From the NCBI GenBank assembly GCA_046462535.1, contig JBKGVF010000007.1, positions 11,275-75,274 of the forward strand: 64,000 nucleotides of DNA, read 5' to 3'. Both the position numbers and the translations under genes were made by a program. This document shows, in pieces, positions 27,199 to 35,570 of this stretch (position 1 is the stretch's first letter; each line of letters begins with the position of its first letter). The DNA is from JAAZCI01 sp046462535 (GTDB taxonomy: Bacteria > Pseudomonadota > Gammaproteobacteria > Cardiobacteriales > Wohlfahrtiimonadaceae). The notes beneath the pieces are model-generated. The model did not search any database and was not told the origin of the DNA. It saw only the letters and a list, made by a program, of their open reading frames with translations.

Positions 27199-28472
27199 TG
27201 GCTGAGAATATTGCGAACCTGATAGCTACCTGGTGTCCACTACCTCAACAGGAGGTGCTTCTTGAGAAGTTGATGACTCGACTTATCGATAAGGAGGGTT
27301 CCCTATTTCTCCTTAGTGGGTCGTCACAGTCAGGAAAGAGTCGCCTCTTAAGAGAGCTCTCCATACGTATTTCCACAGATAAAGCCATACGTTTTGGGAT
27401 AGTTAGTGGGGGGAGTGATCAACTTGTGCCGAAGCTCTTTAAAGCGCTTGATGAGTCGAAGGAGATGCTGCTACTTAGTTTTAAAGAGCGGCTCGCACTG
27501 CTTGTGCGTCAAAAGCGCTTAGTGGGCGAATCTTTAGTTTTAGCCGTTGATGATGCTGAGCTGCTCCCTTTTGATCTATTAGTCGGTTTAGTTGCGACAG
27601 CAGAAGAGTTTCCCAAAGATTTTGCACTAATATTGAGTTATCGACATGATAAACAGGGGGAGTTGGTAGAAAATTTACTTCAGTCGGGAGAGGATTTTCT
27701 CATCGAGCCATTAGATCTATCTTCTATGCAGCTCTTTATTGCCCACTATCAAAAGATATTTAAAGTAGATAAAACGTTTACACAGAAAGAGCTAAATGAG
27801 TTGCAGCATATCACCTATGGCTATCCTGGGCGGATATTAACCTATCTAGGATGGGATCGTCTTCCGCAGAGGCGAGAGCAGAGGGATCAACTACTCTATC
27901 TTCTTATTGGGAGTACTATCTTTATATTACTACTCTTATCGGGAGTAAAATGGTTAGGAAAAGAGAAGGAAGATATAGACTCGTTAGAACCTTTAGAGAT
28001 GACCGATGTCGTTGAGGCGGTTATTGAGTCTACCCCATCATTAGGGGAGCGCCTCTCTGTGCAAGAGAAGATTGCTCGTATTGATACGGGTTATTCACTT
28101 AGCCATTTAAGAGCAGAGGAGTATGAGCGCCTCTATATAGAGGCAGCAAAACGGAACGGACGTCCTATTGAGGTTCGACAGCTAGTGGTAAATCAAGTTC
28201 CCATTCGAGAAGTAGCTCTCAGTAAGGCAGAGATATCCGACGAGTATTATATCGAATTAGCTCGAGCAGAAGAGCAAGCAGAGCTTGAGGAGATCTTGGA
28301 AGGGAGAAGTATCCCTAGTAGTCTAAAAACTGTTAGAATAGGAGCAGAATGGGTAGCGATTATTGGCCCATATCAAAATCAAGCAGAAGCAGAGGAGGGG
28401 AGAGAGCAGCTCCCTGCTAGTTTAAAAATGCTTGATCTAAAAATTCTTAATGAGCGCCACCTTACTAGGTAA
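27198..28472 (+). CDS. DamX-like ATPase-SPOR protein
   Basis: The 424-residue protein has an AAA/ExeA-like ATPase region with P-loop LLSGSSQSGKSRLLRE (about 37-52), a membrane helix at about 236-252 (LLIGSTIFILLLLSGVKW) and a C-terminal SPOR-like domain (about 350-424, with YYIELARAEEQAELEE and WVAIIGPYQNQAEAEEG). That layout, an ATPase domain before the membrane and SPOR after it, is the DamX arrangement, and damX follows aroB in E. coli. SPOR domains bind denuded peptidoglycan at division sites, so a cell-division or envelope role is likely. ATG overlaps the aroB stop. Confidence 0.8.
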   Translation: MAENIANLIATWCPLPQQEVLLEKLMTRLIDKEGSLFLLSGSSQSGKSRLLRELSIRISTDKAIRFGIVSGGSDQLVPKLFKALDESKEMLLLSFKERLALLVRQKRLVGESLVLAVDDAELLPFDLLVGLVATAEEFPKDFALILSYRHDKQGELVENLLQSGEDFLIEPLDLSSMQLFIAHYQKIFKVDKTFTQKELNELQHITYGYPGRILTYLGWDRLPQRREQRDQLLYLLIGSTIFILLLLSGVKWLGKEKEDIDSLEPLEMTDVVEAVIESTPSLGERLSVQEKIARIDTGYSLSHLRAEEYERLYIEAAKRNGRPIEVRQLVVNQVPIREVALSKAEISDEYYIELARAEEQAELEEILEGRSIPSSLKTVRIGAEWVAIIGPYQNQAEAEEGREQLPASLKMLDLKILNERHLTR

Positions 28473-28502
28473 GCGTTACATATCAATACTGAGGATATAT
28501 GA

Positions 28503-28826
28503 ATGCGTAGAGCAGTACTGTTTATATTAGCTGTAACTTTTTTAGTGGGGTGTTCAAATCTCCCAGGAATGTATCGTACAGATATCTATCAAGGGAACTA
28601 CGTAGAGGAGGAAGCTCTAGCTCAAGTTAAAGTGGGTATGAGCAAAGATGAGGTACGTTACCTCTTAGGGACACCTATGGTTCTCGATAGTTTTGATCCG
28701 TATCGCTGGTACTACATTACAATGCACCACCGCTCTAATGGTGAGAAGATCGAGCATAGTAATGTTACGATTCTATTTGACCAAAACAATCGAGTTGCTG
28801 ATATTGACCAAGAGCATTACTTATAA
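28503..28826 (+). CDS. bamE: Outer-membrane assembly lipoprotein BamE
   Basis: BamE is a small lipoprotein of the BAM complex that inserts outer-membrane barrels. The 107-residue protein has a lipobox LVGC (Cys17) and the SmpA/OmlA-fold signatures YQGNYVEEEALAQVKVGMSK and RYLLGTPMVLDSF, followed by WYYITMHH. Length and pattern match E. coli BamE. The stop is directly followed by the next gene start. Confidence 0.95.
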   Translation: MRRAVLFILAVTFLVGCSNLPGMYRTDIYQGNYVEEEALAQVKVGMSKDEVRYLLGTPMVLDSFDPYRWYYITMHHRSNGEKIEHSNVTILFDQNNRVADIDQEHYL

Positions 28827-29264
28827 ATGAAGCATGATTTAATAAGAGCCCCTTCTCTAGAGGCGAATGAGGTGAGATCTCCTACAGAGAGTGGAGAGGG
28901 AGTTGTTAAGGGTGAGAAGAGCTATCAAATTCGCTTTTCAGGTGAGTATTATCCACCACTTAATTTGCGCACTGTCCAACGTCGACTAGCGGCTCTTTAT
29001 GGAGTGCCATTAGAGGAGGTCGCACCACTCTTTAAGGGATCGGTGGTGATCTTAAAAGAGCTCTCTACTTATCGTGATGCGCAGCGATATCATGATGCTC
29101 TAAGGGATTTAGGACTTGTAGTTACATTAAAAGAGATACAGATAGAGAGGAGTGATCCGGATAAAGGGCAGGTTAAAGAAGAGGTTGCCGAAGAGAAGGA
29201 AGTTGCACTTACAGAAATTTTAGAGGATATCACCACACTCTTAGATAATGATGAGGAGAGATAG
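28827..29264 (+). CDS. Small soluble protein with a single alpha/beta domain, function unknown
   Basis: The 145-residue product has no signal or membrane helix. Residues about 32-100 form one predicted domain (YQIRFSGEY..., VPLEEVAPLFKGSVVILKEL, YRDAQRYHDALRDLGLVV). I recognise this pattern (LF-x-G-x-x-V-x-L-K ... Gly/Leu helix) from N-terminal domains of uncharacterised proteobacterial membrane proteins. The rest is an acidic tail ending ITTLLDNDEER. It sits flush between bamE and kdsA, so it is probably co-expressed with them. I cannot assign a function. Confidence 0.7.
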   Translation: MKHDLIRAPSLEANEVRSPTESGEGVVKGEKSYQIRFSGEYYPPLNLRTVQRRLAALYGVPLEEVAPLFKGSVVILKELSTYRDAQRYHDALRDLGLVVTLKEIQIERSDPDKGQVKEEVAEEKEVALTEILEDITTLLDNDEER

Positions 29265-29267
29265 TTA

Positions 29268-30074
29268 ATGAACTTTTCCAAAATAGGTAATGAGAAGCCA
29301 ATCATCTTAATTGCAGGAACCTGTGTTATTGAGTCGGAAATGATGGCGTTAGATGTTGCAGGAACCCTAAAAGAGATTACAGATGAGTTAGGTATCTATT
29401 ACATCTACAAGTCCTCATTTGATAAGGCTAACCGCTCTTCAGAGAAGAGCTATCGCGGCCCTGGATTAGAGAAGGGTTTACAGATCCTAGAGCGGGTGAA
29501 GCAGGAGTATCAACTCCCTATCTTAACTGATGTACATGAGGATACCCCATTAGATGAGGTGGCATCTGTAGTTGATGTATTACAAACGCCCGCATTTTTA
29601 TGTCGGCAAACAAACTTTATTCAAAATGTTGCACGCACCATGAAGCCGATAAATATTAAAAAAGGGCAGTTTCTTGCCCCTTGGGATATGAAGCATGTTG
29701 TTCAGAAAGCTCGTAGTGTCGGAAATGATAAGATTATGGTGTGTGAGCGTGGAGTGAGTTTTGGCTATAATAATCTGGTTTCAGATATGCGCTCTTTAGA
29801 GATTATGAAGGAGTGTAATGCCCCGGTAATCTTTGATGCAACACATTCTGTTCAGTTGCCTGGCGGACGAGGTGAGAGTTCTGGCGGGCAGAGTGAGTTT
29901 GTTCCTGTCTTAGCGCGAGCTGCTACAGCAGTTGGTATTGCCGGATTATTTATGGAGACTCATCCTAATCCTGAAGAAGCATTATCAGATGGCCCAAATT
30001 CAGTGAAACTGTCAAAGATTAGGTCTTTGTTAACTCAATTAGTAGCCATTGATCGAGTGATAAAAGAGCAGTGA
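29268..30074 (+). CDS. kdsA: 3-deoxy-8-phosphooctulonate synthase (KdsA)
   Basis: KdsA condenses phosphoenolpyruvate with arabinose-5-phosphate to make Kdo-8-phosphate for the inner core of LPS. The 268 residues keep GTCVIESEMMALDVA, the substrate loop YKSSFDKANRSS, QTPAFLCRQT, CERGVSFGYNNLVSDMRS and FDATHSVQ. The CERG rather than an NxxRG motif with early Asn is noted; metal dependence cannot be settled by eye. It overlaps the start of the next gene. Confidence 0.96.
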   Translation: MNFSKIGNEKPIILIAGTCVIESEMMALDVAGTLKEITDELGIYYIYKSSFDKANRSSEKSYRGPGLEKGLQILERVKQEYQLPILTDVHEDTPLDEVASVVDVLQTPAFLCRQTNFIQNVARTMKPINIKKGQFLAPWDMKHVVQKARSVGNDKIMVCERGVSFGYNNLVSDMRSLEIMKECNAPVIFDATHSVQLPGGRGESSGGQSEFVPVLARAATAVGIAGLFMETHPNPEEALSDGPNSVKLSKIRSLLTQLVAIDRVIKEQ

Positions 30075-30685
30075 AGAGAGTAGAGATAATTTTAGCATCA
30101 CAGTCGCCAAGAAGAGCGGAGCTCTTAAGGCAAGTTGGGATTCCATTTACCCAACTTGCTGCTAATATTGATGAGTCACTATTGCAGTATGAGAGTGTAA
30201 CGGATTATGCCCTCCGTATGTCAATTGAGAAGGGGGAGGCAGTTTGGGAAAAATATTCTGATCAATTAAAGCCGGGTCAGATTATTTTGGGGGCTGATAC
30301 AGTCCTCTCCTATCAGGAGTATATCATTGGCAAGCCGAGGAATTATGCAGATTTTCGTCAGATTCTAGAGAGCCTCTCAGATGATAAACATTATGTCTAT
30401 AGTGCTATTGCTCTTCTGCAGTTACAACAGGATGGTACGTTAAAGCAGATTGTACGATTAAATACAAATAGTGTGACCTTTTCTGAAATTCCCCACTCTT
30501 TTATAGAGTATTATTGGAGCACGGGTGAACCACAAGATAAGGCGGGTGGATATGCCATACAAGGATTAATGGCGAATTATATTGCCCGTATCAGTGGGAG
30601 TTATTCTGGCATCATGGGGCTACCCCTTTTTGAGTTGAGGGAAGCATTAGATGAGTTGGGATACCAACAGGCATGGAAGAGATAG
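30071..30685 (+). CDS. Maf-family nucleoside triphosphate pyrophosphatase (YhdE-type)
   Basis: Maf proteins hydrolyse nucleoside triphosphates such as dTTP and UTP, or modified nucleotides. The 204-residue protein has ILASQSPRRAELLRQVG, the catalytic LGADTVLS, and GEPQDKAGGYAIQG, which resembles the dTTP/UTP subfamily (YhdE) more than YceF. It starts with GTG 30071 overlapping the kdsA stop, so translational coupling is likely. Confidence 0.88.
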   Translation: MKRVEIILASQSPRRAELLRQVGIPFTQLAANIDESLLQYESVTDYALRMSIEKGEAVWEKYSDQLKPGQIILGADTVLSYQEYIIGKPRNYADFRQILESLSDDKHYVYSAIALLQLQQDGTLKQIVRLNTNSVTFSEIPHSFIEYYWSTGEPQDKAGGYAIQGLMANYIARISGSYSGIMGLPLFELREALDELGYQQAWKR

Positions 30686-30694
30686 ATTGATATT

Positions 30695-31552
30695 ATGGCG
30701 ATAGAACCAACATTTACTATAGATAAAAATCTCCCTAAAGAGGGAGCTGAGCTAAACAATCGAGGTGCTACTAATACTACAAAAGAGGGTAAGAGAGTAG
30801 CGAAAAAAAAACGGCGGAAAAAGAGTGGTAGCTCTTTTGGTTGGGGATGGTTTCAGGGATTTAATCTCTTTTTGACTCTCTATCTCTTAATTATCTTCGT
30901 TATTTTCGGTTATTTTATGATGGGTGGTGAAGATTATCATGAGGGACCACCTAAATATGTGCTTGACCGTACCGATGAGGAGAGTGGTAAGGTAATTTTT
31001 AATCCTCAAATTCCTGAGTCTGTGCGTAAAAGTTACCTCTATGTTCCACCGATTGATGATGATATGGTGGATGATGATTCTGTCGAGGCTTTTGCTACTC
31101 AGACGATTGAGTTAGATACCATTCAGGTGACTTCGGCGCTAGAAGAGGAGGAGAGTGTAGGAGGGCTAACTCTTCTTTCTACAGGTGATATGGCCTTTGA
31201 GGAGGAGGGGCAAGCGGAGTATCACGCAGAAGAGCTGGTGGAGTTTGGTCGCTTAGCTCAGTCTAATGGAGAGTTAGTGGGAACTGAGGGTGTTGATGCT
31301 TATTACTACTATCAGCAAGCCCTACTGCTTGATCCAGAAAATGAGGATGCGTTGCATGGACTATCTGAAATTGCTTTTATCTATTATCAGAATGCAGAGC
31401 AAGCATTGATTCGAGGGGAGTATGATCGTGCTGATCAATATATCAAGGTTGGATTAATTGTAGAGCCAGATAATTCATTTATACAAGACTTAGCAGCAGA
31501 GTTGGAGCTATTAAGAAGTGATATTATGGCGCCAGTAGATTTCAATTTTTAA
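30695..31552 (+). CDS. Single-pass membrane protein with C-terminal TPR-like region
   Basis: The 285-residue product has a cytoplasmic-type N-terminus with a basic cluster (AKKKRRKK at about 37-43), one membrane helix at about 57-76, a long acidic linker with many Asp/Glu/Val and a C-terminal helical region (about 200-275) that looks like two or three TPR-type repeats (AYYYYQQALLLDPENEDALHG, AEQALIRGEYDRADQYIKVG). I recognise no named family. It closes the long co-directional run that begins at pilM, 9 bases after maf, so it may be envelope-associated. Function unknown. Confidence 0.75.
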   Translation: MAIEPTFTIDKNLPKEGAELNNRGATNTTKEGKRVAKKKRRKKSGSSFGWGWFQGFNLFLTLYLLIIFVIFGYFMMGGEDYHEGPPKYVLDRTDEESGKVIFNPQIPESVRKSYLYVPPIDDDMVDDDSVEAFATQTIELDTIQVTSALEEEESVGGLTLLSTGDMAFEEEGQAEYHAEELVEFGRLAQSNGELVGTEGVDAYYYYQQALLLDPENEDALHGLSEIAFIYYQNAEQALIRGEYDRADQYIKVGLIVEPDNSFIQDLAAELELLRSDIMAPVDFNF

Positions 31553-31590
31553 TTGGGTTTAGGTGACAAACTTAAAGCTTTAGTAATAAA

Positions 31591-31622
31591 AAAAGAGCTC
31601 ATTATTTAATGAGCTCTTTTTA
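31591..31622. terminator. Bidirectional terminator shared with ftsY
   Basis: A 13-bp perfect stem (31591-31603 with 31608-31620), 4-base loop, with an A run before and a T run after. It can end both the preceding plus-strand unit and ftsY. Confidence 0.88.
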
Positions 31623-31646
31623 ACAGAGGGTATTTAACTCTTACTT

Positions 31647-32849
31647 CTACTCTTGTTCTATTGATATAAGAGCATCTACGAAATCTTGAGCATTGAATTC
31701 ACGAAGATCATCGATCCCCTCACCAACACCAATATAGCGTACAGGAATCTCTAGCTCATCTGCAATTGCAAAGATAATTCCCCCTTTTGCAGTACCATCC
31801 ATTTTGGTAAATGTAATACCACTTAACGGGACAGTTTCATTAAATTGGCGCGCTTGGTTGAGAGCATTCTGCCCGGTGGATGCATCAACAACCAACATCA
31901 CCTCATGTGGAGCGTTTTCATCAAGGCGTTTTATAACGCGATGAATCTTTGCTAGCTCCTGCATCAAGCTATTATCAGTGTGTAGACGTCCCGCTGTATC
32001 GGCAATTAATATATCTACCTTACGAGCACGTGCAGACTCTACAGCATCAAATACAACGGATGCTGGATCGGCTCCTTCCCGTTGTGAGATGACAGGAATT
32101 TGATTACGTTCTCCCCAAACCTCCAATTGCTCAACCGCAGCAGCGCGGAAGGTATCCCCTGCAGCTAACATGACAGATTTGCCCTGTTGCTGAAACTTTT
32201 TAGCTAATTTACCAATAGTTGTTGTTTTACCTACTCCATTAACGCCAATCATTAAGATTACGTAGGGAGTATCTTGATTAGGGATGTTAAGGGGCTCTTC
32301 GACAGGATCAAGAATATCTTTCATCTTTTGCTTAAGTGATGCAAAGAGTTGATCAAAGTCTGATAAGCTTTTTCGGTCAACCTCCTCGCGAATTTCATCA
32401 AGTATCGCCATAGTGGCATTGACACCAACATCTGCAAGAAGGAGGCGAGTCTCAAGCTCCTCTAAAATCTCTTCATCGATCTCTTTTTTACCTAAGAATA
32501 GATCAGCAAAGCCTGTTGTCAGGCTCTCTCTTGTTTTTGCTAGTTGGTTTTTTAAGCGGGAAAAGAAGCCCTCTTTCTTAGGGGTGTCGAAATGCTCACT
32601 ATCAACCGTATTCTCTTTAGCTAAAGTGGGTTGCTTCTTACTCTGTTCTTCGTCGGATGTTATTTTTGATTCAGATTGCTGCGCACTAGTTCTACTTACC
32701 TCAGCCCTCTCTCCGGAGAGGGGTGATTCCTCTGCAGCGGTATCCTCTTCGTTACTGTGGGTTGAAGGTGGATCTTGCTTCTCAAGCCTCTCCTCCTCTT
32801 TTTTTCCACCAAATAAGCGTCCAAGCCAGCCACCACGTTTTTTTCCCAT
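31647..32849 (-). CDS. ftsY: Signal recognition particle receptor FtsY
   Basis: FtsY is the SRP receptor that delivers ribosome-nascent chain complexes to the membrane translocon. The 400-residue protein has an acidic, low-complexity A domain (about 1-95) that in other bacteria binds membranes, then the N domain and the G domain: GVNGVGKTTTIGKLAKKF, the RAAAVEQLEVW box, DTAGRLHTD and TFTKMDGTAKGG. The end EGIDDLREFNAQDFVDALI is typical. ftsE/ftsX do not follow. Confidence 0.97.
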   Translation of the reverse strand: MGKKRGGWLGRLFGGKKEEERLEKQDPPSTHSNEEDTAAEESPLSGERAEVSRTSAQQSESKITSDEEQSKKQPTLAKENTVDSEHFDTPKKEGFFSRLKNQLAKTRESLTTGFADLFLGKKEIDEEILEELETRLLLADVGVNATMAILDEIREEVDRKSLSDFDQLFASLKQKMKDILDPVEEPLNIPNQDTPYVILMIGVNGVGKTTTIGKLAKKFQQQGKSVMLAAGDTFRAAAVEQLEVWGERNQIPVISQREGADPASVVFDAVESARARKVDILIADTAGRLHTDNSLMQELAKIHRVIKRLDENAPHEVMLVVDASTGQNALNQARQFNETVPLSGITFTKMDGTAKGGIIFAIADELEIPVRYIGVGEGIDDLREFNAQDFVDALISIEQE

Positions 32850-33052
32850 ATTTGCCTCGTATATTAAATAACCTTGATAAAATGTTTAATAAGACTTATG
32901 ATTATCTACTCTTAAGAGCTAGAGGTCTAAATCATCTGAATCTCGATAGTGTATCAGGTTCGATATTTATTTGATATTAGAAGCTTGAAGAATCCCCATA
33001 TATAGAGAGCTCATGGGGAATAAGGCAATTAAGTTTTATTATATAAATAATC

Positions 33053-33082
33053 TTGCATCTTAGGGTGAAAGTGTTATATGAT
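33053..33082 (+). promoter_or_regulatory. Candidate promoter for the tRNA pair
   Basis: TTGCAT (33053-33058), 18-base spacer and TATGAT (33077-33082), 25 bases upstream of tRNA-Val. Confidence 0.45.
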
Positions 33083-33107
33083 ATACGCCTTGTAATATAA
33101 ACAGAAT

Positions 33108-33184
33108 AGGCATATAGCTCAGCTGGTTAGAGCGCCACCTTGACATGGTGGAGGTCGTTGGTTCGAATCCAATTATGCCTACCA
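33108..33184 (+). tRNA. tRNA-Val (GAC)
   Basis: A 77-base cloverleaf: 7-bp acceptor (AGGCATA with TATGCCT), D arm GCTC...GAGC, anticodon arm CCACC-TTGACAT-GGTGG with anticodon GAC, T arm GTTGG-TTCGAAT-CCAAT, and an encoded CCA end. Confidence 0.95.
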
Positions 33185-33190
33185 ATTTTT

Positions 33191-33267
33191 GGGCCTTTAG
33201 CTCAGTTGGTTAGAGCTCTCGACTCATAATCGAGCGGTCGCTGGTTCGATTCCAGCAAGGCCCACCA
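33191..33267 (+). tRNA. tRNA with CAU anticodon, probably tRNA-Ile2
   Basis: A 77-base cloverleaf with acceptor GGGCCTT/AAGGCCC, anticodon loop CTCATAA (CAU) and T arm GCTGG-TTCGATT-CCAGC with encoded CCA. Its anticodon stem (CGACTCATAATCG), variable region GGTCG and T stem resemble E. coli ileX tRNA-Ile2, whose C34 is converted to lysidine by TilS to read AUA, more than elongator tRNA-Met. Methionine identity is not excluded without a model search. It follows tRNA-Val by 6 bases. Confidence 0.85.
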
Positions 33268-33279
33268 AACAGATACTTC

Positions 33280-33310
33280 AAAGCCCGCATTCTTGCGGGC
33301 TTTCTGCTTT
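33280..33310 (+). terminator. Terminator after the tRNA pair
   Basis: A 10-bp perfect stem (33280-33289 with 33294-33303) and a TTCT loop, followed by TTTCTGCTTTT. Confidence 0.85.
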
Positions 33311-33618
33311 TTAAAAGAGGATTTGGCGGGGATTTTGGCGAAAGTGAAGTAACTTTGATGCGCATTGCGGTTACTGTCATTTCAGGATTTTGCACAATTG
33401 TTGCTCAAAAAGATAAAAAACCATTTTTGCTGAAAAATTCATGAAAAAAATCGTTCACCTCGCCCACCGACCTTTAATTTGGGGCTCTAAAAGGGAAAAT
33501 ATATGAGTTGCTGTAGTGTAGATTATGGCGTATCCTGAATTGAATGCCTAATAATTAGACGATTCTTCTGATCATCATTTTTAGGCGCTCTGTGCTACTA
33601 AAGGAAAAGGAGTGAGCA
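33311..33618. other. Gene-poor stretch between tRNA-Ile2 and the alcohol dehydrogenase
   Basis: About 300 bases with no supported gene. It begins with a mixed-composition segment beside the tRNA end, then runs of A/T (for example around 33405-33450). I see no integrase fragment and no att-like duplication of the tRNA 3' end. The last bases hold the ribosome-binding site AAAGGAAAAGGAG of the next gene. Confidence 0.5.
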
Positions 33619-34701
33619 ATGGGAAATGTAATGAAAGCTATGGTCTATTATGGGGCGAATGATATCCGGTTTGAAGAGCGGCCGTTACCAAAAATTCTGC
33701 AACCCACGGATGCGATTATTAAAGTGACAAAAACTACAATCTGTGGCACTGACTTAGGTATTATTCATGGTAAAAATCCAGAAATTGAAGCTACCGCTAA
33801 TGAGAAGAAGGGAACTTTTAATGGGCGCATCTTAGGGCATGAAGGGATTGGAGTTGTTGAAGAGGTTGGAAGCGCGGTCAAGGAGTTTAAGAAGGGGGAT
33901 CGCGTTATTATTTCATGTGTGAGTCGTTGCGGAACATGTGAAAATTGTCAAAAGCAGCTCTACGCTCATTGTCTTAATGATGGTGGATGGATTATGGGGT
34001 ATATGATTGATGGAACGCAAGCTGAGTATGTGCGTACACCCTTTGCCGATACCTCTCTTTATCATCTGCCTGATGAGTTGAATGAAGATGTAGCCGTTCT
34101 TCTCTCCGATGCCTTACCGACATCTCATGAAATTGGAGTACAGTATGGTGATATTCAGCCAGGAGATACTGTCACAATCGTTGGGGCGGGTCCTATCGGT
34201 ATGGCAGCATTATTAACTGCGCAACTCTACTCACCAAGTGAGATCATTATGGTGGATGTTGATGATAATCGTTTAGAGATGGCCTTAGAGATGGGGGCAA
34301 CTGCGACAGTAAACTCTGCTCAAGAAGATGCTATCGCTAAAGTTTTAGATCTAACGAGCGGTAGAGGAGTTGATTGCGCTATTGAAGCTGTCGGGATAGA
34401 GGCAACATGGAATATCTGCCAACATATTGTAAAAGAGGGGGGGAATTTAGCTAATGTAGGGGTTCATGGTCAATCAGTTGATTTTGCCCTAGATAAGTTG
34501 TGGATTAAGAATTTAACTATTACAACAGGATTGGTCAATGCCAACACGACGGGGATGTTGCTGAAAACCTGCTGCTCTGGCTCATTACCTATTGACAAGA
34601 TGATTACTCACCATTTTAACTTTTCTAATTTAGAAGAGGCTTATCGAGTCTTTATGAATGCCGCTGATGAGCAGGCCATGAAGGTAATTATCGATTACTA
34701 A
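33619..34701 (+). CDS. Zinc-dependent alcohol dehydrogenase family protein
   Basis: The 360-residue product is a medium-chain dehydrogenase. Catalytic zinc ligands are in TICGTDLG (Cys) and GRILGHEGIG (His-Glu); the structural zinc cysteines appear in SRCGTCENCQKQLYAHC (four Cys). The Rossmann loop is VTIVGAGPIGMAA, with an Asp (DVDD) ending strand two. It resembles secondary-alcohol dehydrogenases of the C. beijerinckii type by overall layout, but the substrate cannot be told. Monocistronic, strong ribosome-binding site and its own terminator. Confidence 0.9.
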   Translation: MGNVMKAMVYYGANDIRFEERPLPKILQPTDAIIKVTKTTICGTDLGIIHGKNPEIEATANEKKGTFNGRILGHEGIGVVEEVGSAVKEFKKGDRVIISCVSRCGTCENCQKQLYAHCLNDGGWIMGYMIDGTQAEYVRTPFADTSLYHLPDELNEDVAVLLSDALPTSHEIGVQYGDIQPGDTVTIVGAGPIGMAALLTAQLYSPSEIIMVDVDDNRLEMALEMGATATVNSAQEDAIAKVLDLTSGRGVDCAIEAVGIEATWNICQHIVKEGGNLANVGVHGQSVDFALDKLWIKNLTITTGLVNANTTGMLLKTCCSGSLPIDKMITHHFNFSNLEEAYRVFMNAADEQAMKVIIDY

Positions 34702-34735
34702 ATAACAGAGAGTAGATCTTGCCTCTTATAGTTTT

Positions 34736-34766
34736 AAACAGGGTGCTGATTTCACCCTGTTTTTTA
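34736..34766 (+). terminator. Rho-independent terminator after the alcohol dehydrogenase
   Basis: A 10-bp perfect stem (34736-34745 with 34753-34762), 7-base loop, T run to 34766. Confidence 0.88.
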
Positions 34767-34811
34767 TTGGCTTTGATTGTATTGATGGGGGAGGAGAGGG
34801 TAAGGGCTTAA

Positions 34812-34840
34812 TTGTAGAAAGAGGGTAGGTGCTGTATGAT
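34812..34840 (+). promoter_or_regulatory. Candidate sigma-70 promoter for xpt
   Basis: TTGTAG (34812-34817), 17-base spacer, TATGAT (34835-34840). Transcription would start near 34847, leaving a 127-base leader in which I could not find a purine-riboswitch core. Confidence 0.45.
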
Positions 34841-34973
34841 ACTCAGATTATTTTTACGATTATCAGTATAGTGTGAGCCCATATTATTTGATTATCTTGC
34901 TCCTATTTTAAGAGTTGATGAGAAATATTATTAAGGCTTATCTAATTTTCCCACAATCTTTAGTAATCTACCT

Positions 34974-35543
34974 ATGAAACTATTAAAAGAACGTATATTG
35001 AGTGATGGTGCTGCTTTTGACGATGGAACTTTGATTGTTGATAGCTTTATTAACCATCAGATGGATCCCATTTTAATGAAATCTATTGCTGTTGAGTTTG
35101 TTCGACGCTTTGCTAATCTTCCGATTAACAAAATTATTACAATTGAGGCGAGTGGAATTGCCCCGGCCATTATGCTTGGCTATCTATTAGAGCTACCTGT
35201 ACTCTTTGTAAAGAAGCGAACACCAAAGACGATGGCGTCAGCATACTGCTCAACGGTCTACTCTTTTACAAAGGAGTGCCATTATGATGTCTCTGTGAGT
35301 AAAGAGTATCTTCAGGAGGGGGACCGTGTTCTTTTTGTAGACGATTTTCTAGCAAATGGGAATGCGGCTTTAGGAATAAAAGATTTAGTAGAGCAGGCCA
35401 ATGCAACATTGGTTGGTATGGGCTTTATTATTGAGAAGAGCTTTCAGGAAGGGCGGCGACGCTTAGAAGAGCGGGAGATTCATGTTGAATCATTAGCACG
35501 GATTGCTAATTTGCAAAATGGACAAGTAACTTTTGTTGAATAA
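34974..35543 (+). CDS. xpt: Xanthine phosphoribosyltransferase (Xpt)
   Basis: Xpt salvages xanthine to XMP with PRPP. The 189-residue protein has the Bacillus-type Xpt start MKLLKERILSDG, the segment TIEASGIAPAIMLGYLL, the flexible KKRTPKTM loop and the PRPP-binding motif VLFVDDFLANGNAALG. The Shine-Dalgarno before ATG 34974 is weak. This type is distinct from the shorter E. coli Gpt. It precedes the radical SAM gene by 27 bases. Confidence 0.93.
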   Translation: MKLLKERILSDGAAFDDGTLIVDSFINHQMDPILMKSIAVEFVRRFANLPINKIITIEASGIAPAIMLGYLLELPVLFVKKRTPKTMASAYCSTVYSFTKECHYDVSVSKEYLQEGDRVLFVDDFLANGNAALGIKDLVEQANATLVGMGFIIEKSFQEGRRRLEEREIHVESLARIANLQNGQVTFVE

Positions 35544-35570
35544 TCGAATAAGAGGAGTAGAGAAGCGTTA

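Noticed and set aside
32993..33019. 7-bp inverted repeat between ftsY and tRNA-Val
   Set aside because: The loop is 13 bases and there is no T run or gene-end to support a terminator.
33210..33395. Minus-strand frame ending in a sequence with GGPCWNRTSDRSIMSREL
   Set aside because: It is the reverse complement of the tRNA-Ile2 gene and its flank. Such frames arise as artefacts across tRNA genes.
34847..34973. Leader of xpt examined for a purine riboswitch
   Set aside because: The conserved core sequences of the purine aptamer were not found.
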